Part shown: positions 1 to 9,419 of the stretch, one piece after another
Layout: each line of letters starts with the position of its first letter
Position numbering within the stretch: position 1 is the first letter of the stretch
Assembly: GCA_014825775.1 (NCBI GenBank)
Contig: MVAQ01000266.1
Coordinates: 1 to 26,958, forward strand
DNA length: 26,958 nucleotides
Direction of reading: 5' to 3'
From: Krasilnikovozyma curviuscula
Lineage: Eukaryota; Basidiomycota; Tremellomycetes; Cystofilobasidiales; Mrakiaceae
Notes under the pieces: generated by a model
Databases searched by the model: none
What the model saw: only the letters and a program-made list of their open reading frames with translations
Told to the model about the DNA's origin: nothing
Program-made: the position numbers and the translations under genes

Positions 1-115
1 TGATAATATTATGCAATTACAACAGGGTCATAGAGCGCATTGAGCGCCAAGCGTTGGTTGGTCGTGTCTATTGTCGTGATTAACTCCTATGGAAAGTATT
101 CTAACCCTTTCCCCC

Positions 116-1301
116 CTAGTCCACCGTCGCATATATCTCATTCAGCACCTTGCTGACGGTCATCACCCCTTCTCTTACCTTCTCCTGCTCCTTCTCGCTC
201 TTCACCCTGCCCAAGAACCTGCCTTCAAATCTGTCAGGGTGGTACCTCTTGATCGCTTCTCGAATGACACCACGATATTGCTCCTTCTGTAGTGAAGATG
301 GCAAAAGAAATTTTCGAATAGCTGAGGAGGTAAATTGTGATGTTGAGAAGAGCGAGTTTGGATTGGGAAGATGGATAGGCCAGGGTAATGTGTGGAAGAA
401 GAGAGGTTGCGGTGCTGAAGACAAGCTGAGACTTGAGTTCAAGGCGATCCATTTCTGTTCGAATCTATCTCTGTCTTCTGTGAGTTTCTGTTCCACCTTT
501 TCGCCTTTCATTGCCTCGAGCTTCTTGATACGCTCCTTCTCCAGTTGGTCTGCTTTCCGCTTGGCATCCAGCAGACGATCTGCTGTCCGCTTGGCTTCAG
601 CTGCTATTGCTGCTCGTCGCTCAACTTCAGAAGCATTCTTTTTTTCCCACATACCCTGACGGATAGATTCTAAAGCGCGCAGCAAAATGAGGAAATTGTC
701 AGTCAGTACAGGTCAAGGCTAACGAGAAGCGCTCAGAACATTTGATTTCAAGGCTACTGGAAAGCGTTTCGTACTCACCAACATAGCTGTCCTCATCAAG
801 CACCTCTTTCCCATCGGGGTCAATCCAAATGTTATCCTCTCTGTCCCTCCACCGTTTCGGTATCTGGCCCTTGAATTCCTGATCTCCATAGCCTAACCCC
901 GTACCATAGTTACCAGTCTCCCATGAGTCAAATACTGATGACGGTCCCTCGTCTAGTTCAGCAAGGTGCCTCAGGTGAGCTTCAAACTCTTCGTCATGAG
1001 TTGGCTTCCTCGTAGGTGAAGGAAACAGTGGAGTCTTGTGGGACGAAGCTGAGTACGGATGGGTCGCTGGGTTGTAGTAGTTAGATCCTGTAGGTGAATG
1101 GGCATCCCTTGAGTTCCCCCCTCTACGAGCTGCTTTACGTTCTGCTCGAGCAGCTTTTCTAAAGGCTTTCTCCTCTCTCTTTGCCTTCTCCTTCGCTGTT
1201 TCCTTCCTAAATAGATCAGAAGGGCGATGTCAGCATCTGGAGAAGGACTTTTAAGAACAGTTCACTCACAGATTCAACCTGGATGGCTTCTCCTCTGCCA
1301 T
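116..1301 (-). CDS. NFKBIL1-like protein (J-domain-like C-terminus)
   Basis: Three exons read on the minus strand: 1301-1270, 1206-779, 669-116, giving 337 aa. Both introns have GTGAGT donors and TTTAG acceptors, and all phases agree. An in-frame TGA lies 30 nt upstream of the ATG at 1301, which fixes the start. The first half is basic and Lys/Arg/Ala-rich, followed by a segment with FDSWETGNYG and PKRWRDREDNIW. The middle has a charged helix likely to form a coiled coil. The last ~45 residues contain RYHPDRFEGRF and then LNEIYATVD. This HPDRF-centred tail is the hallmark I recall from the C-terminus of metazoan NFKBIL1 (I-kappa-B-like), which resembles a degenerate J domain. The ankyrin repeats of the animal protein are absent. 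Animal and plant members are linked to mRNA processing; a nuclear role here is inference. The gene is divergent from the RRM gene, with about 290 nt between start codons. Confidence 0.82.
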
Positions 1302-1590
1302 TGACGAACTCCACGGGTCGTTGTTTTATGTCAGTCCACATACTATTTCGAAAGTTGAGCCCGTGGGCTGTAGAAATTTCTATGATTTTTTCTGATCACT
1401 GATAGAAGACTCGTTTTTCCCACAATATGGATAACATTTGGTTGTTTCTTGCAACAAAATTGATGGAGCGCTCTAGTAGGAACAAGGTGTATACGAGCGT
1501 GGCGCGTGTGAATGTGCATCCACACCACTTCGAGCCTCAACTCCAAAAAGCTCTGTCCCTTTCAGGAATAGGCAATACAGCTCTTTGGGT
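1302..1590. promoter_or_regulatory. Shared divergent promoter of NFKBIL1-like and RRM genes
   Basis: Only 289 nt separate the start codons of two divergently transcribed genes, so both 5' leaders and promoters must fit here. I see no canonical TATA box. The right part carries an upstream ORF of the RRM gene, listed separately. Confidence 0.5.
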
Positions 1591-1594
1591 ATGA
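1427..1594 (+). other. Upstream ORF overlapping the RRM gene start codon
   Basis: An ATG at 1427 opens a 55-codon frame (second in-frame ATG at 1463). It ends at TGA 1592-1594, so the stop overlaps the main ATG (1591-1593) as ATGA. The frame cannot be joined to the main frame by an obvious canonical intron. If the transcript starts upstream of 1427, translation of the main ORF would need leaky scanning or termination-reinitiation. Whether the leader is transcribed this far is unknown. Confidence 0.4.
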
Positions 1595-4320
1595 TTCCTC
1601 TTAAGATTACTGATTTGGAGATATCTGCTCCAGTCGATGCTGTTCCATGTGCTTGTCTGATAGGCAATCTCTCACCTCAAGGTAATCAGAGAGTTCTCCT
1701 CCCCAATCCATCTCACATACAAGCTTCTAGTTTGCTAGCTAACATCATCTATTTATTTCAGCGAACCTTGAGTCTCTCACAAGTCTCTTCTCTGGAATTG
1801 GTGGGTATAGAACCACTGCTGTCAAAGCAGGCACTTGGTAACATGGTTGACCCGCTTCCTTTCCCCCTTTGTTTTATAGGCAAAGTCACTTCAGCATCGT
1901 TCAATTACTCATATGCTCTTTCGAATGGGTACGCTGAGGTTTGGTTCGAATCTCAACCTCAAGCTTCCAGAGCTTTGGCCTTCAATGGCCACACTCTTTA
2001 TGGGGATGCTATGCAAGTATCATATCTTCTCTCTCCTACACACTCTCTTCCTATTGTATCACTCCTGAAGCTCTCTTCACCGAAATGAGAACATATTTAG
2101 TGGGCTGATGGAGGGTGTGACTAACGCGACTTCTTTCTTCATTATTCCAGCACCATCGAGCTTGCACCTTTCGTCCATTCCTACCCTCCCATTTCTCCTC
2201 CAAACTTTTCCAGAACCATATCCTCCAGCAGCAGCTCCGCAGCAACTGACTTCAAAGAACGAAGAAACTTGTATGTCCTAAACTTGCCTCTGTAAGTCTC
2301 GGCCTCCTTCATCGCTTATCACTTCTCAGCTACAGACTGATCTATGACATTCTCCATACCTGGTATAGTGATATCAGTGATCAAGAGTTTTCTGATCTGT
2401 TCGAGCCTTTCGGAACAGTAAAGGTGAGTTGTTACACCAGCATGCATCTATTAAATGTATGCGTGCAGTTTACTTTTCTTGTATTCTAAGCACGCATGTC
2501 TTCTTGCAATGTTGGACTCATATGGAAGAAGGCGTGGATTCATTCTCATGTCCACTGGTGAAGAAGCCAAGAGGGCGATGAGGGGTGAGCAACACCAGCG
2601 CGATCTGACCTAGGAAGCGATACTTCTCGTTCTCTCTTACAGGAACCCATGCAAAAACGTATAAGTCATGTAGGTTTCACTTCTTCTCCTCTAATTATAC
2701 CTGCACCGCCAAATCTGACCAGCATATATGCGCCGATTTCTCTCAAGACGTTCTGGACGTCAGGTATGCCATTGCCGACCGTCCCATCCAACCTTCGTAC
2801 CAGCACTCAAATTTGTTCTCAATTCTAGCTATGCGGTCATTCAGAAAAATGCTGGATCTCATCAGCAACAGCACTACCACAGCTTTCCCACGACACCAAC
2901 CTCGAATGAACCGTGGGGAAATCAGCTTCGAAATTATCAATTTGGTAACGGTCTCAGTGGTAACCATCGACCTCTTCCTCCGATTCATCATTTGACTGCT
3001 TTGAAAGCTCTGTCTGGAGATGATTATGCTCCTTTGTCTGGTCCTGCCTCGCTTGGTGGCTCTGCCTCATCGTTTGACGAGTTGACGTACAGGAGTTCAT
3101 CCTCAAAGACGAGCCATTTACAAGATTCAAGTATATCAGAAGAGTCGGTTGTCTTGATCCAGAATTTGGTGAGATTTTTTTCCCTTCGTTCTGATCCATG
3201 ACTGGTGGCTGACGGTATTTCTTGTTTTCTTGACGCTTAGCCTCCTCTCTCGTTCTCTCGTCCAGCTGATCTCGCGCCTATTGTGTCGCGATGTGGTGAT
3301 GTTTCCAGGATTGAAGTCTTCAAACCGCTTGCCTCCACTTGCTCAAGATTCTCGTTTGCTTCGTCGGAAAACGCTGGCGCTTCAGCTATGGTTGAATTCG
3401 GCTCTCCATTCGTCGCTCAACGCGCTGTCCGTGAGTTGAACCTGAAAATGTGTGGAGACAGGTTCTTGAGAGTAGAAATTCTTGTTGGTGGATCGAGACT
3501 CTTTGACGAATCTGATAAAAGGCTTGCATCCTCAAGATATCCATCAATATATCCATCAATGCGTCGTCCCCTAACAGCTCAGGACGACTCTTTCCTAATC
3601 ACCCACCTACCACTTAAACTCACCCGATCTAATTCTTGTAATAGCACCTCTCAAACGCTCGATTCTCAACCTCCAATGAGCGAATACTTCAAATCAGCTG
3701 GATGTGCTTACGAAGAAGAACACGCTTTGAAGATGAAAGCTCCTCTCCACCGTTCTTTTCCACCTCAAACATCAAAATTATCACCGTCAGATTTTGATCC
3801 ATTCTCCTTTAAGTTTGGCACCACTCCCAAACCGGTCGAGCCAGCTTTAAGAGGGTATGCATTCTCGCCAACTCCAGGTTCAACCAGGAACCCAGCCTTA
3901 AACGACGACGTCTTCCGTCAAGCGGATTTCGACCTAGAGAATTCATCCGTTGCCGAGCTTTACCCAGCTCCTGTTCCTACGCGAGCTCGTTCTCGTCCCA
4001 CAGTTATTGGTGTCTTCGACCGCCACGTCAACGATAATTTGGGACGTATTGGTGCTAATCTTCCAGATCTTACGCTTGACTTGGGCTCTTCCTATAGTTC
4101 ATCAACGAATTCGGTCTGTGGCCAGAACGCATCATCCTTCTCGTTCTCGAATGGAAACTACACCAAGATTGAAGGTCAATGGGTGCCAGAGGCTGAGGTC
4201 GGTATGAGTGAAGACGCTGATATTAAAGCAGATATGAGGCCATGGGATGGTAAATATCCTTATGATCCTCAACTCGAAGACGGATTCTCAAAGATGACTC
4301 TTCTTCAACAAACTTTCTGA
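1591..4320 (+). CDS. Three-RRM RNA-binding protein
   Basis: Exons: 1591-1681, 1762-1800, 1880-2016, about 2161-2291, 2369-2423, 2491-2584, 2643-2669, 2723-3168, 3241-4320; about 699 aa. RRM1 (about residues 18-90) shows RNP2-like CLIGNLS and a degenerate RNP1 (NGYAEVWF). RRM2 (about 126-200) has RNP2 LYVLNLPL and RNP1 RRRGFILM. RRM3 (about 334-418) begins VVLIQNLPPL and has SAMVEFGS. The rest is low-complexity Ser/Pro/Gln-rich, ending with an acidic stretch near EGQWVPEAEVGM. The family role is single-stranded RNA binding in mRNA regulation; no specific orthologue is recognised. The exon 3/4 junction is uncertain: donor 2017 with the obvious acceptor at 2150 breaks the frame, whereas AG 2159-2160 keeps it. 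The 2723-3168 exon is read through a possible intron at about 2765-2828 because phase requires it. The first ATG is chosen because the frame is closed upstream without another ATG. Confidence 0.8.
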
Positions 4321-5097
4321 TTGAGGCTTGTCAGTGAGTTTTCTCCACCCTGAAGGATTACTCATACCGACTTCTATATTTGTTCACTTAGCGTCGAGAA
4401 ATTCCATCCTATAACTTGCATAACTCAAAACTTCAGTCTTCAATGTATACTAGCCAAAGAATTCTACATTCCAAAGGGTCGTCGTTTTTATACCCTCTGC
4501 ATCAGCCTTCGTCGCTGCCATCCCCCACCGGTCATCTCTCTATTTTGCTTTCCACCCTTCTGCGTCTATACAAGTTCGTGACAATAAACTGATGCACGCT
4601 CATGCCTTTTCTCTCACCATGATCTGTTGTCAAATCATACGTTATCTGGACCTTGAACATGGCTGTGCCTCCTCCCTGTCTCAGTGATTGACCGATAGCA
4701 TCTGTCTCGCATCCTCATCATCTATTAGCTAGGAAGTCGTTCTAAGAATATTCTTACTTCTTCAGCATGCTTCCTGCCGTGAGAAAAATTGCTTTTTAAG
4801 GAAGTGGTGGCGCATGTAAACAAACGGGAAACCGTTCTCACGTGTTTCTGTTAGGCCAGATCCAGTGGTGCTGAGTCCAGAGACTACCAAAGGTTAGCGC
4901 AATGTTGTTCTAGCCGGACCGGGTAGAAAATATCAGTGACGGCCGTCTGGGGATCAGTCCGCGCCCGTTCCTGCTGGACTCACGCAGCCACGATGCTGCC
5001 ACCTTATAAGGGTGCCTCCAACCCACGTTAGGCCCTAAATCCCCCACATTCCATCAGGAGTACTCTGAGCTTTCGATCAAAAACTAAACCTGTCAAA
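4321..5097 (+). promoter_or_regulatory. ACH1 upstream region with CGG/CCG palindromes
   Basis: Gene-free 777 nt holding the 3' end of the RRM gene and the ACH1 promoter. Visible sites: forkhead-like GTAAACAA (4816-4823), inverted CGG-N4-CCG (4825-4834), E-box CACGTG (4839-4844), everted CCG-N3-CGG (4914-4922), perfect palindrome GACGGCCGTC (4938-4947) and the palindromic TATA-like CCTTATAAGG (5002-5011), about 90 nt before the ATG. Inverted or everted CGG triplets are the usual targets of Zn2Cys6 fungal activators. FacB/Cat8-type factors control acetate genes in other fungi, so carbon-source control is a reasonable inference, not shown. No ORF of note lies here. Confidence 0.5.
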
Positions 5098-7542
5098 ATG
5101 AGAGCTTCTATATCAAGGAGAGCTATGAGCGACCTGCTTAAGGCGAGCTTGCTTGCTTGTTTCGTCGACCCTTCCCAGCTGATTCTGATACCGTTTCTAC
5201 GCGTTTTTTTTTGTACGTCCCAGAGTCGTATTCATCGAACGTCGCTGCACTCTAAGTTTGTTGAGAACGCAGAGGAGCTTGTGTGAGTTAAATCGTACGA
5301 GCTGGATCATGCGAATTATTGGGCTGATCAGCGAGCTCGTGTAGTCCACTTTTCAAAAATGGAGATTACATGGGATGGTCAGGCTTCACGGGAGTAGGAT
5401 ACCCAAAGATGGTTCCCACTGCTCTTGCTCGCCATGTCATCGACAACAACCTGCAGGGAAAGCTCAAGTTCAAGTAAGCTAATCGTTCGATTTCTGGTCA
5501 GTAATCCAGTTGAGCTGATTGGTTTCTTCTTTCAGCCTGTTTGTCGGAGCTTCCAGTGGACCGGAGACTGAAGATGTGTTCGCTCAGAACGATATGATTG
5601 ACAGGAGGTACCCTCACCAAGTTGGAAAGAACATCGCCAAGGTGAGCTCTTCTCAACTTCTCTGGCGCGAACCTTTGTAAACCCCAACGTTTTTTTTTCG
5701 CCAGGGTATCAACAATGGAAAAATTCGATGTCAGTAACTTGTCACTCCAAGCTCTTCTCTATTTGGCAAACGGGTCAAGAGGTTAATGTCTCCAAAATTT
5801 TGTTTGCTCTACCACTTTTGCTCACCTAGTTGCCGACAAGCACCTGTCGATGTTTGCCCAAGACCTCAGCTATGGTTTCTATACAAAGGACAAGAAGAAC
5901 GGAGACAACCTCGATTTCGCAATTGTTGAAGGTGAGTTCATTCTTCGTTTTTGCTCCGTTTCATCGCTAAAGCAAAACTCTTTCGAACGATCAGCTACCG
6001 AGATCCTCGCTGACGGTTCGCTGGTGTTGGGTGCCAGTGTTGGTGCAACCCCTGAAATTCTAGCAAAAGCTGACAAGATCATTATCGAGGTCAACACTTT
6101 ACTTCCATCCTTCAAAGGCCTGCACGACATTTCCACATCTTATGATCCACCTCACCGTCAACCATACCTCATCGTCCGACCCACCGACAGGGTAGGCTCG
6201 ATCTCACTTCCTGTCGACCAGGATAAGATCATCGCTATCGTGGAATCGAGGATGCCAGACAACACTGGCGCCAATGCGCCAGAAGACGCTACATCTGCCG
6301 CCATTGCTCAGCACATTGTTGAGTTCTTTGCTAAGGAGGTCGAAGCTGGTCGACTGCCTGAGAACTTGCTGCCTCTTCAGAGTGGTATTGGAAGTATCGC
6401 AAACGCAGTGATCGGGGGTATGGCAGAGGGGCCATTCGTGAGTTGACAAATTCATCCTTATTTCCCATGAGACTTCGATCACCGACTGGTGTTGTTACTG
6501 TGTCGGTTAGAAAAACCTCACTGTTTGGACTGAAGTCCTTCAGGACACCTTCCTCAAATTCTTCGACTCTGGAAAGCTAGATTTCGCAACAGCCACTTCT
6601 ATCAGATTCTCTCCTGAAGGATTCGAGCAATTCTGTGAGCTCGCTCCGTTAATATGTCCTTTCCGACTGCAACTTTCTGACGATCATACATTTGTCACAG
6701 ACAACAACTGGGCTGATTACAAGGACAAACTCATGCTCAGATCTCAACAGGTCGCCAACTCACCGGAAATCATCAGACGTCTAGGTGTAATTGCCAGTGA
6801 GTATTGGGCGATGCTTCCATCTCTGTAGTCAATATTAATGGATCTGACATGTCGTCTGTTTTAGTGAACACTCCTCTCGAAGTTGATATCTATGCCCACG
6901 CCAACTCTACCTGTGCCCTCGGATCTAGGTGCGCATGTTCAACAATCTCTTGAGCTTACTCCGACAACTGACCAATTCCTTCGACAGAATGATGAATGGC
7001 CTTGGTGGCTCTGGAGATTTCCTTCGAAACGCCAAGTACTCCATCATGCACACCCCCTCAGCTCGTCCTTCCAAAGTCGATCCAACCGGAATGTCAGTCC
7101 AGGTTCTCATCGTTCCGCTTTCTAGAGGGAAGAACTAATACCTATCTATATTTTTACAGTTCGTGCATTGTTCCTTTCGCCTCTCACATTGATCAGACTG
7201 AGCACGACCTGGATGTCATTGTGAGTATATGTTGCGTTGCCTCTGTTTCCGTTTCTGACTCTGTAGAAATGATATTGACACTATTGTTCTCGCACACAAT
7301 AGGTCACGGAACAGGGTCTCGCCGATCTCAGAGGTCTCTGCCCTAGAGACAGAGCTCCAATGATTATTCAAAATTGCGCACACCCTGATTACAAAGACCA
7401 GCTTATGGAATACTACGATCGAGCGCTGCATGAGTGTTTGGCCAAGGGAGCTGGACATGAACCTCATATGTTGAAGAATGCTTTCCTCATGCACACCAAC
7501 TTCCAGGACAAGGGTACGATGAAGGTGGACAAGTGGTTGTAG
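5098..7542 (+). CDS. ACH1: Acetyl-CoA hydrolase / CoA-transferase
   Basis: Thirteen exons: 5098-5142, 5224-5282, 5345-5473, 5536-5641, 5705-5729, 5830-5931, 5995-6437, 6511-6634, 6701-6796, 6865-6928, 6988-7092, 7160-7220, 7303-7542. They sum to 532 aa, close to the ~526 aa of yeast Ach1, with every phase consistent. Recognisable blocks include [60 protein letters not shown] (about residue 280), [10 protein letters not shown] (about 310), [23 protein letters not shown] and EPHMLKNAF. The family transfers CoA between acetyl-CoA, succinyl-CoA and acetate in mitochondria, supporting acetate and propionate metabolism. The Arg-rich, acid-poor N-terminus ([10 protein letters not shown]) fits mitochondrial import. 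A second in-frame ATG is at 5125. Intron 1 (5143-5223) has a GC donor and is a multiple of three without stops. Introns at 5730 and 7093 use GTCAGT donors. Confidence 0.97.
5143..5223 (+). other. ACH1: GC-AG intron 1 of ACH1
   Basis: The segment starts AAG|GCGAGC and ends with a pyrimidine-rich tract and CCCAG. Removing it joins MSDLLK to [12 protein letters not shown], which lines up without gaps to the Ach1 N-terminus as I recall it. It is 81 nt, in frame and stop-free, so a gene finder could leave it in as coding and add 27 mostly hydrophobic residues (including [11 protein letters not shown]). Confidence 0.65.
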
Positions 7543-7741
7543 TGAGTCGCGAGGCTGATAATTCGAATAGACAGACAAGAGTCTCAATAGATAGACGATA
7601 TTCTCCTCTTCGATGTAATATATGTTCACTTCCGTCTTTTGTTTGGAAAGTATCTCGAGTGTATTTGAAAAGAGTTCTACTACTCCCAAATGTATGAATC
7701 CAGTATACGTCTCGACAGCAACACAGTTATTATAGCCCTCT

Positions 7742-8917
7742 CTACGACCTATCTTCCGCTTCAGCGATCTTATCTGCCGAGCTTTCCAATGCGTCGATCA
7801 TTCCTTGCGCGTGTGCGTTCCCGCCCATGGAATCAAAGACTTGGTCGATAGCAATCACTGTGTCTCGATCAAAAGTGTTGTGATGGAGCTGCAAAGATCA
7901 CGTCAGTTCTTGACTTCCTCCATTAGAAAGAGGAACGGGGATGTCACACTCACAGCGAAGGAATCCCATTCGAGTTTTAGCATCTCCTTCACGATTGCTG
8001 GGCCATCCTCCGATACCACAGCGAACTTGGGCGAGAACGCCAGGAGGCCGTCGCCGACAGCAAGGTGTGCGGCGAGACGCCTCAGAACCTACGAAACGGA
8101 AGGGAAAGAGGGATTTATAATCTACTCCCTCAACTGCTGATAGAGCACTTACTATCGACTTCGGAAGCACCCTGAAGACGGCCCTCATCTTTTCATTAAT
8201 GAATCTTCGAATAGGATTCTGGCGGGCCCGTCGCTCCAGTTGCTGCCTCGTCCTCAGAGCGTAAATTCTATCGTATTGCATGGAGCCATTGGTGTGGGTG
8301 AAGGTTCCGTACGGGGAGATGAGGTATCGGGCAGCGTTCACCGGGTCCAAAATTTGGCCTGTGAAATCTCTTGAGAGGCTACGTTTGCTGAAGACAGTAC
8401 AGCAATAGACAGTAGAACTAGGAGAGGTACCACCCGCGAGGTTGTCGCAGCAGCCTGTTGGTCGGTTGGAAAGGCGAGTTTTGATTAATCGGAAGACGGT
8501 ATTTAAGTTCAGCAGGCCGCGCTTAACGAAAAACGGAGAAAAATACCCTCACCATCATATGTATCGCATGGAACGCCTAGCAGAAACGATCATTTCAATC
8601 AAGAACGGGATGGAACACGAGAGAAAAAAGGATGCGGACGTACCACTTGGACCGCCGGTAAGGACAGTATGATAGCTGGTAGTATAAACCGTTCCGTCGA
8701 CGGTGAAATCCCGCTTCGACTGATCTTGTCCACCAGAAACAGCCCTCGCAACAGGTGTCGGTGCAGCTGGCGCACCTCTTCCAGGAAGCTTTCGTTGTGA
8801 CTTCCAGCCGTCGCGCATCTGGTTGGCGAAGTTCATCTTCGCGCCCGCGACTTGCGATAACGAGAGACACACAAGCCAGGCGGCCGCCAGGGAGAGATAA
8901 GAGAGCTTAGTCTTCAT
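7742..8917 (-). CDS. Predicted secreted protein, unknown family
   Basis: Five exons on the minus strand: 8917-8644, 8576-8553, 8358-8153, 8088-7954, 7888-7742; 261 aa, all phases consistent. The N-terminus MKTKLSYLSLAAAWLVCLSL is a clear signal peptide, with cleavage likely after QVAGA near residue 26. A dibasic SKR site near residue 70 could be cut by Kex2. One N-glycosylation sequon (NGS) lies in the middle. The rest is soluble, with a basic stretch (TRQQLERRARQNP) and a helical C-terminus ending AEDRS. Most of the body lacks cysteine; one follows the exon 1/2 junction (VPCDTY). I do not recognise the family. Intron 2 is long (194 nt) and could hide a 21-nt in-frame micro-exon at 8454-8434. 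The gene converges on ACH1, with 199 nt between stop codons. Confidence 0.78.
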
Positions 8918-9419
8918 CTTTCTAGGAACTTCAGGCTGGTGAGAGGGAGGTGTGGTTGGAGTGACTTTTCAGCCCTGGAGGAAATTCCAAATTGCGCTCA
9001 GACACAAGGTTTTTCCTGTGTCTCACTCAGTGATGCCAACAAGCGTGAGGCCCAGGATCGAGCCCTCCATTCAACTGACGAGTCAGATGGCCATATACTG
9101 TACTCTTGTCACCGTCCATTGGATATCTATGACCTGGCCTCGTCCAGAGGAGCCACTTGTCAGGATCGCTGTTGGCGCCCTAACCTGCTCATCTTGGCTA
9201 TCGGCTCTCGCGGGCAAGCACAGCTCGGCAGCTCTAAGAGGTGGGGCAGCTAATTACATCGACAGAGGTTTGTGTACAGTATTTACATGTTGCTATTTAC
9301 AATGGATATACACAGGGTTATTGCGTCCAACATCGCAAGACAAGTTAAAAGAGAATGTGACACATCGGATCCCAGACCGGTTCGCAGAACGAGACGAAGA
9401 AGAGTCAACACCAGGCGCC
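8918..9419. other. Intergenic: promoter of secreted-protein gene, 3' end of orphan gene
   Basis: Lies upstream of the minus-strand secreted-protein gene (start 8917) and downstream of the minus-strand orphan gene (stop 9420). A 166-codon open frame runs along the plus strand here but begins at GTG, has no domain-like segments and no splice support, so I do not call it. No TATA box or structured element was found. Confidence 0.4.

Noticed and set aside
150..659. 169-codon open frame on the plus strand
   Set aside because: It lies fully antisense to the last exon of the NFKBIL1-like gene and has no family features; a shadow of the real gene.
1936..1950. GGTTCGAATC, like a tRNA T-loop
   Set aside because: It sits inside RRM1 coding sequence (VWFESQ) and no acceptor stem, D-arm or anticodon arm can be drawn around it.
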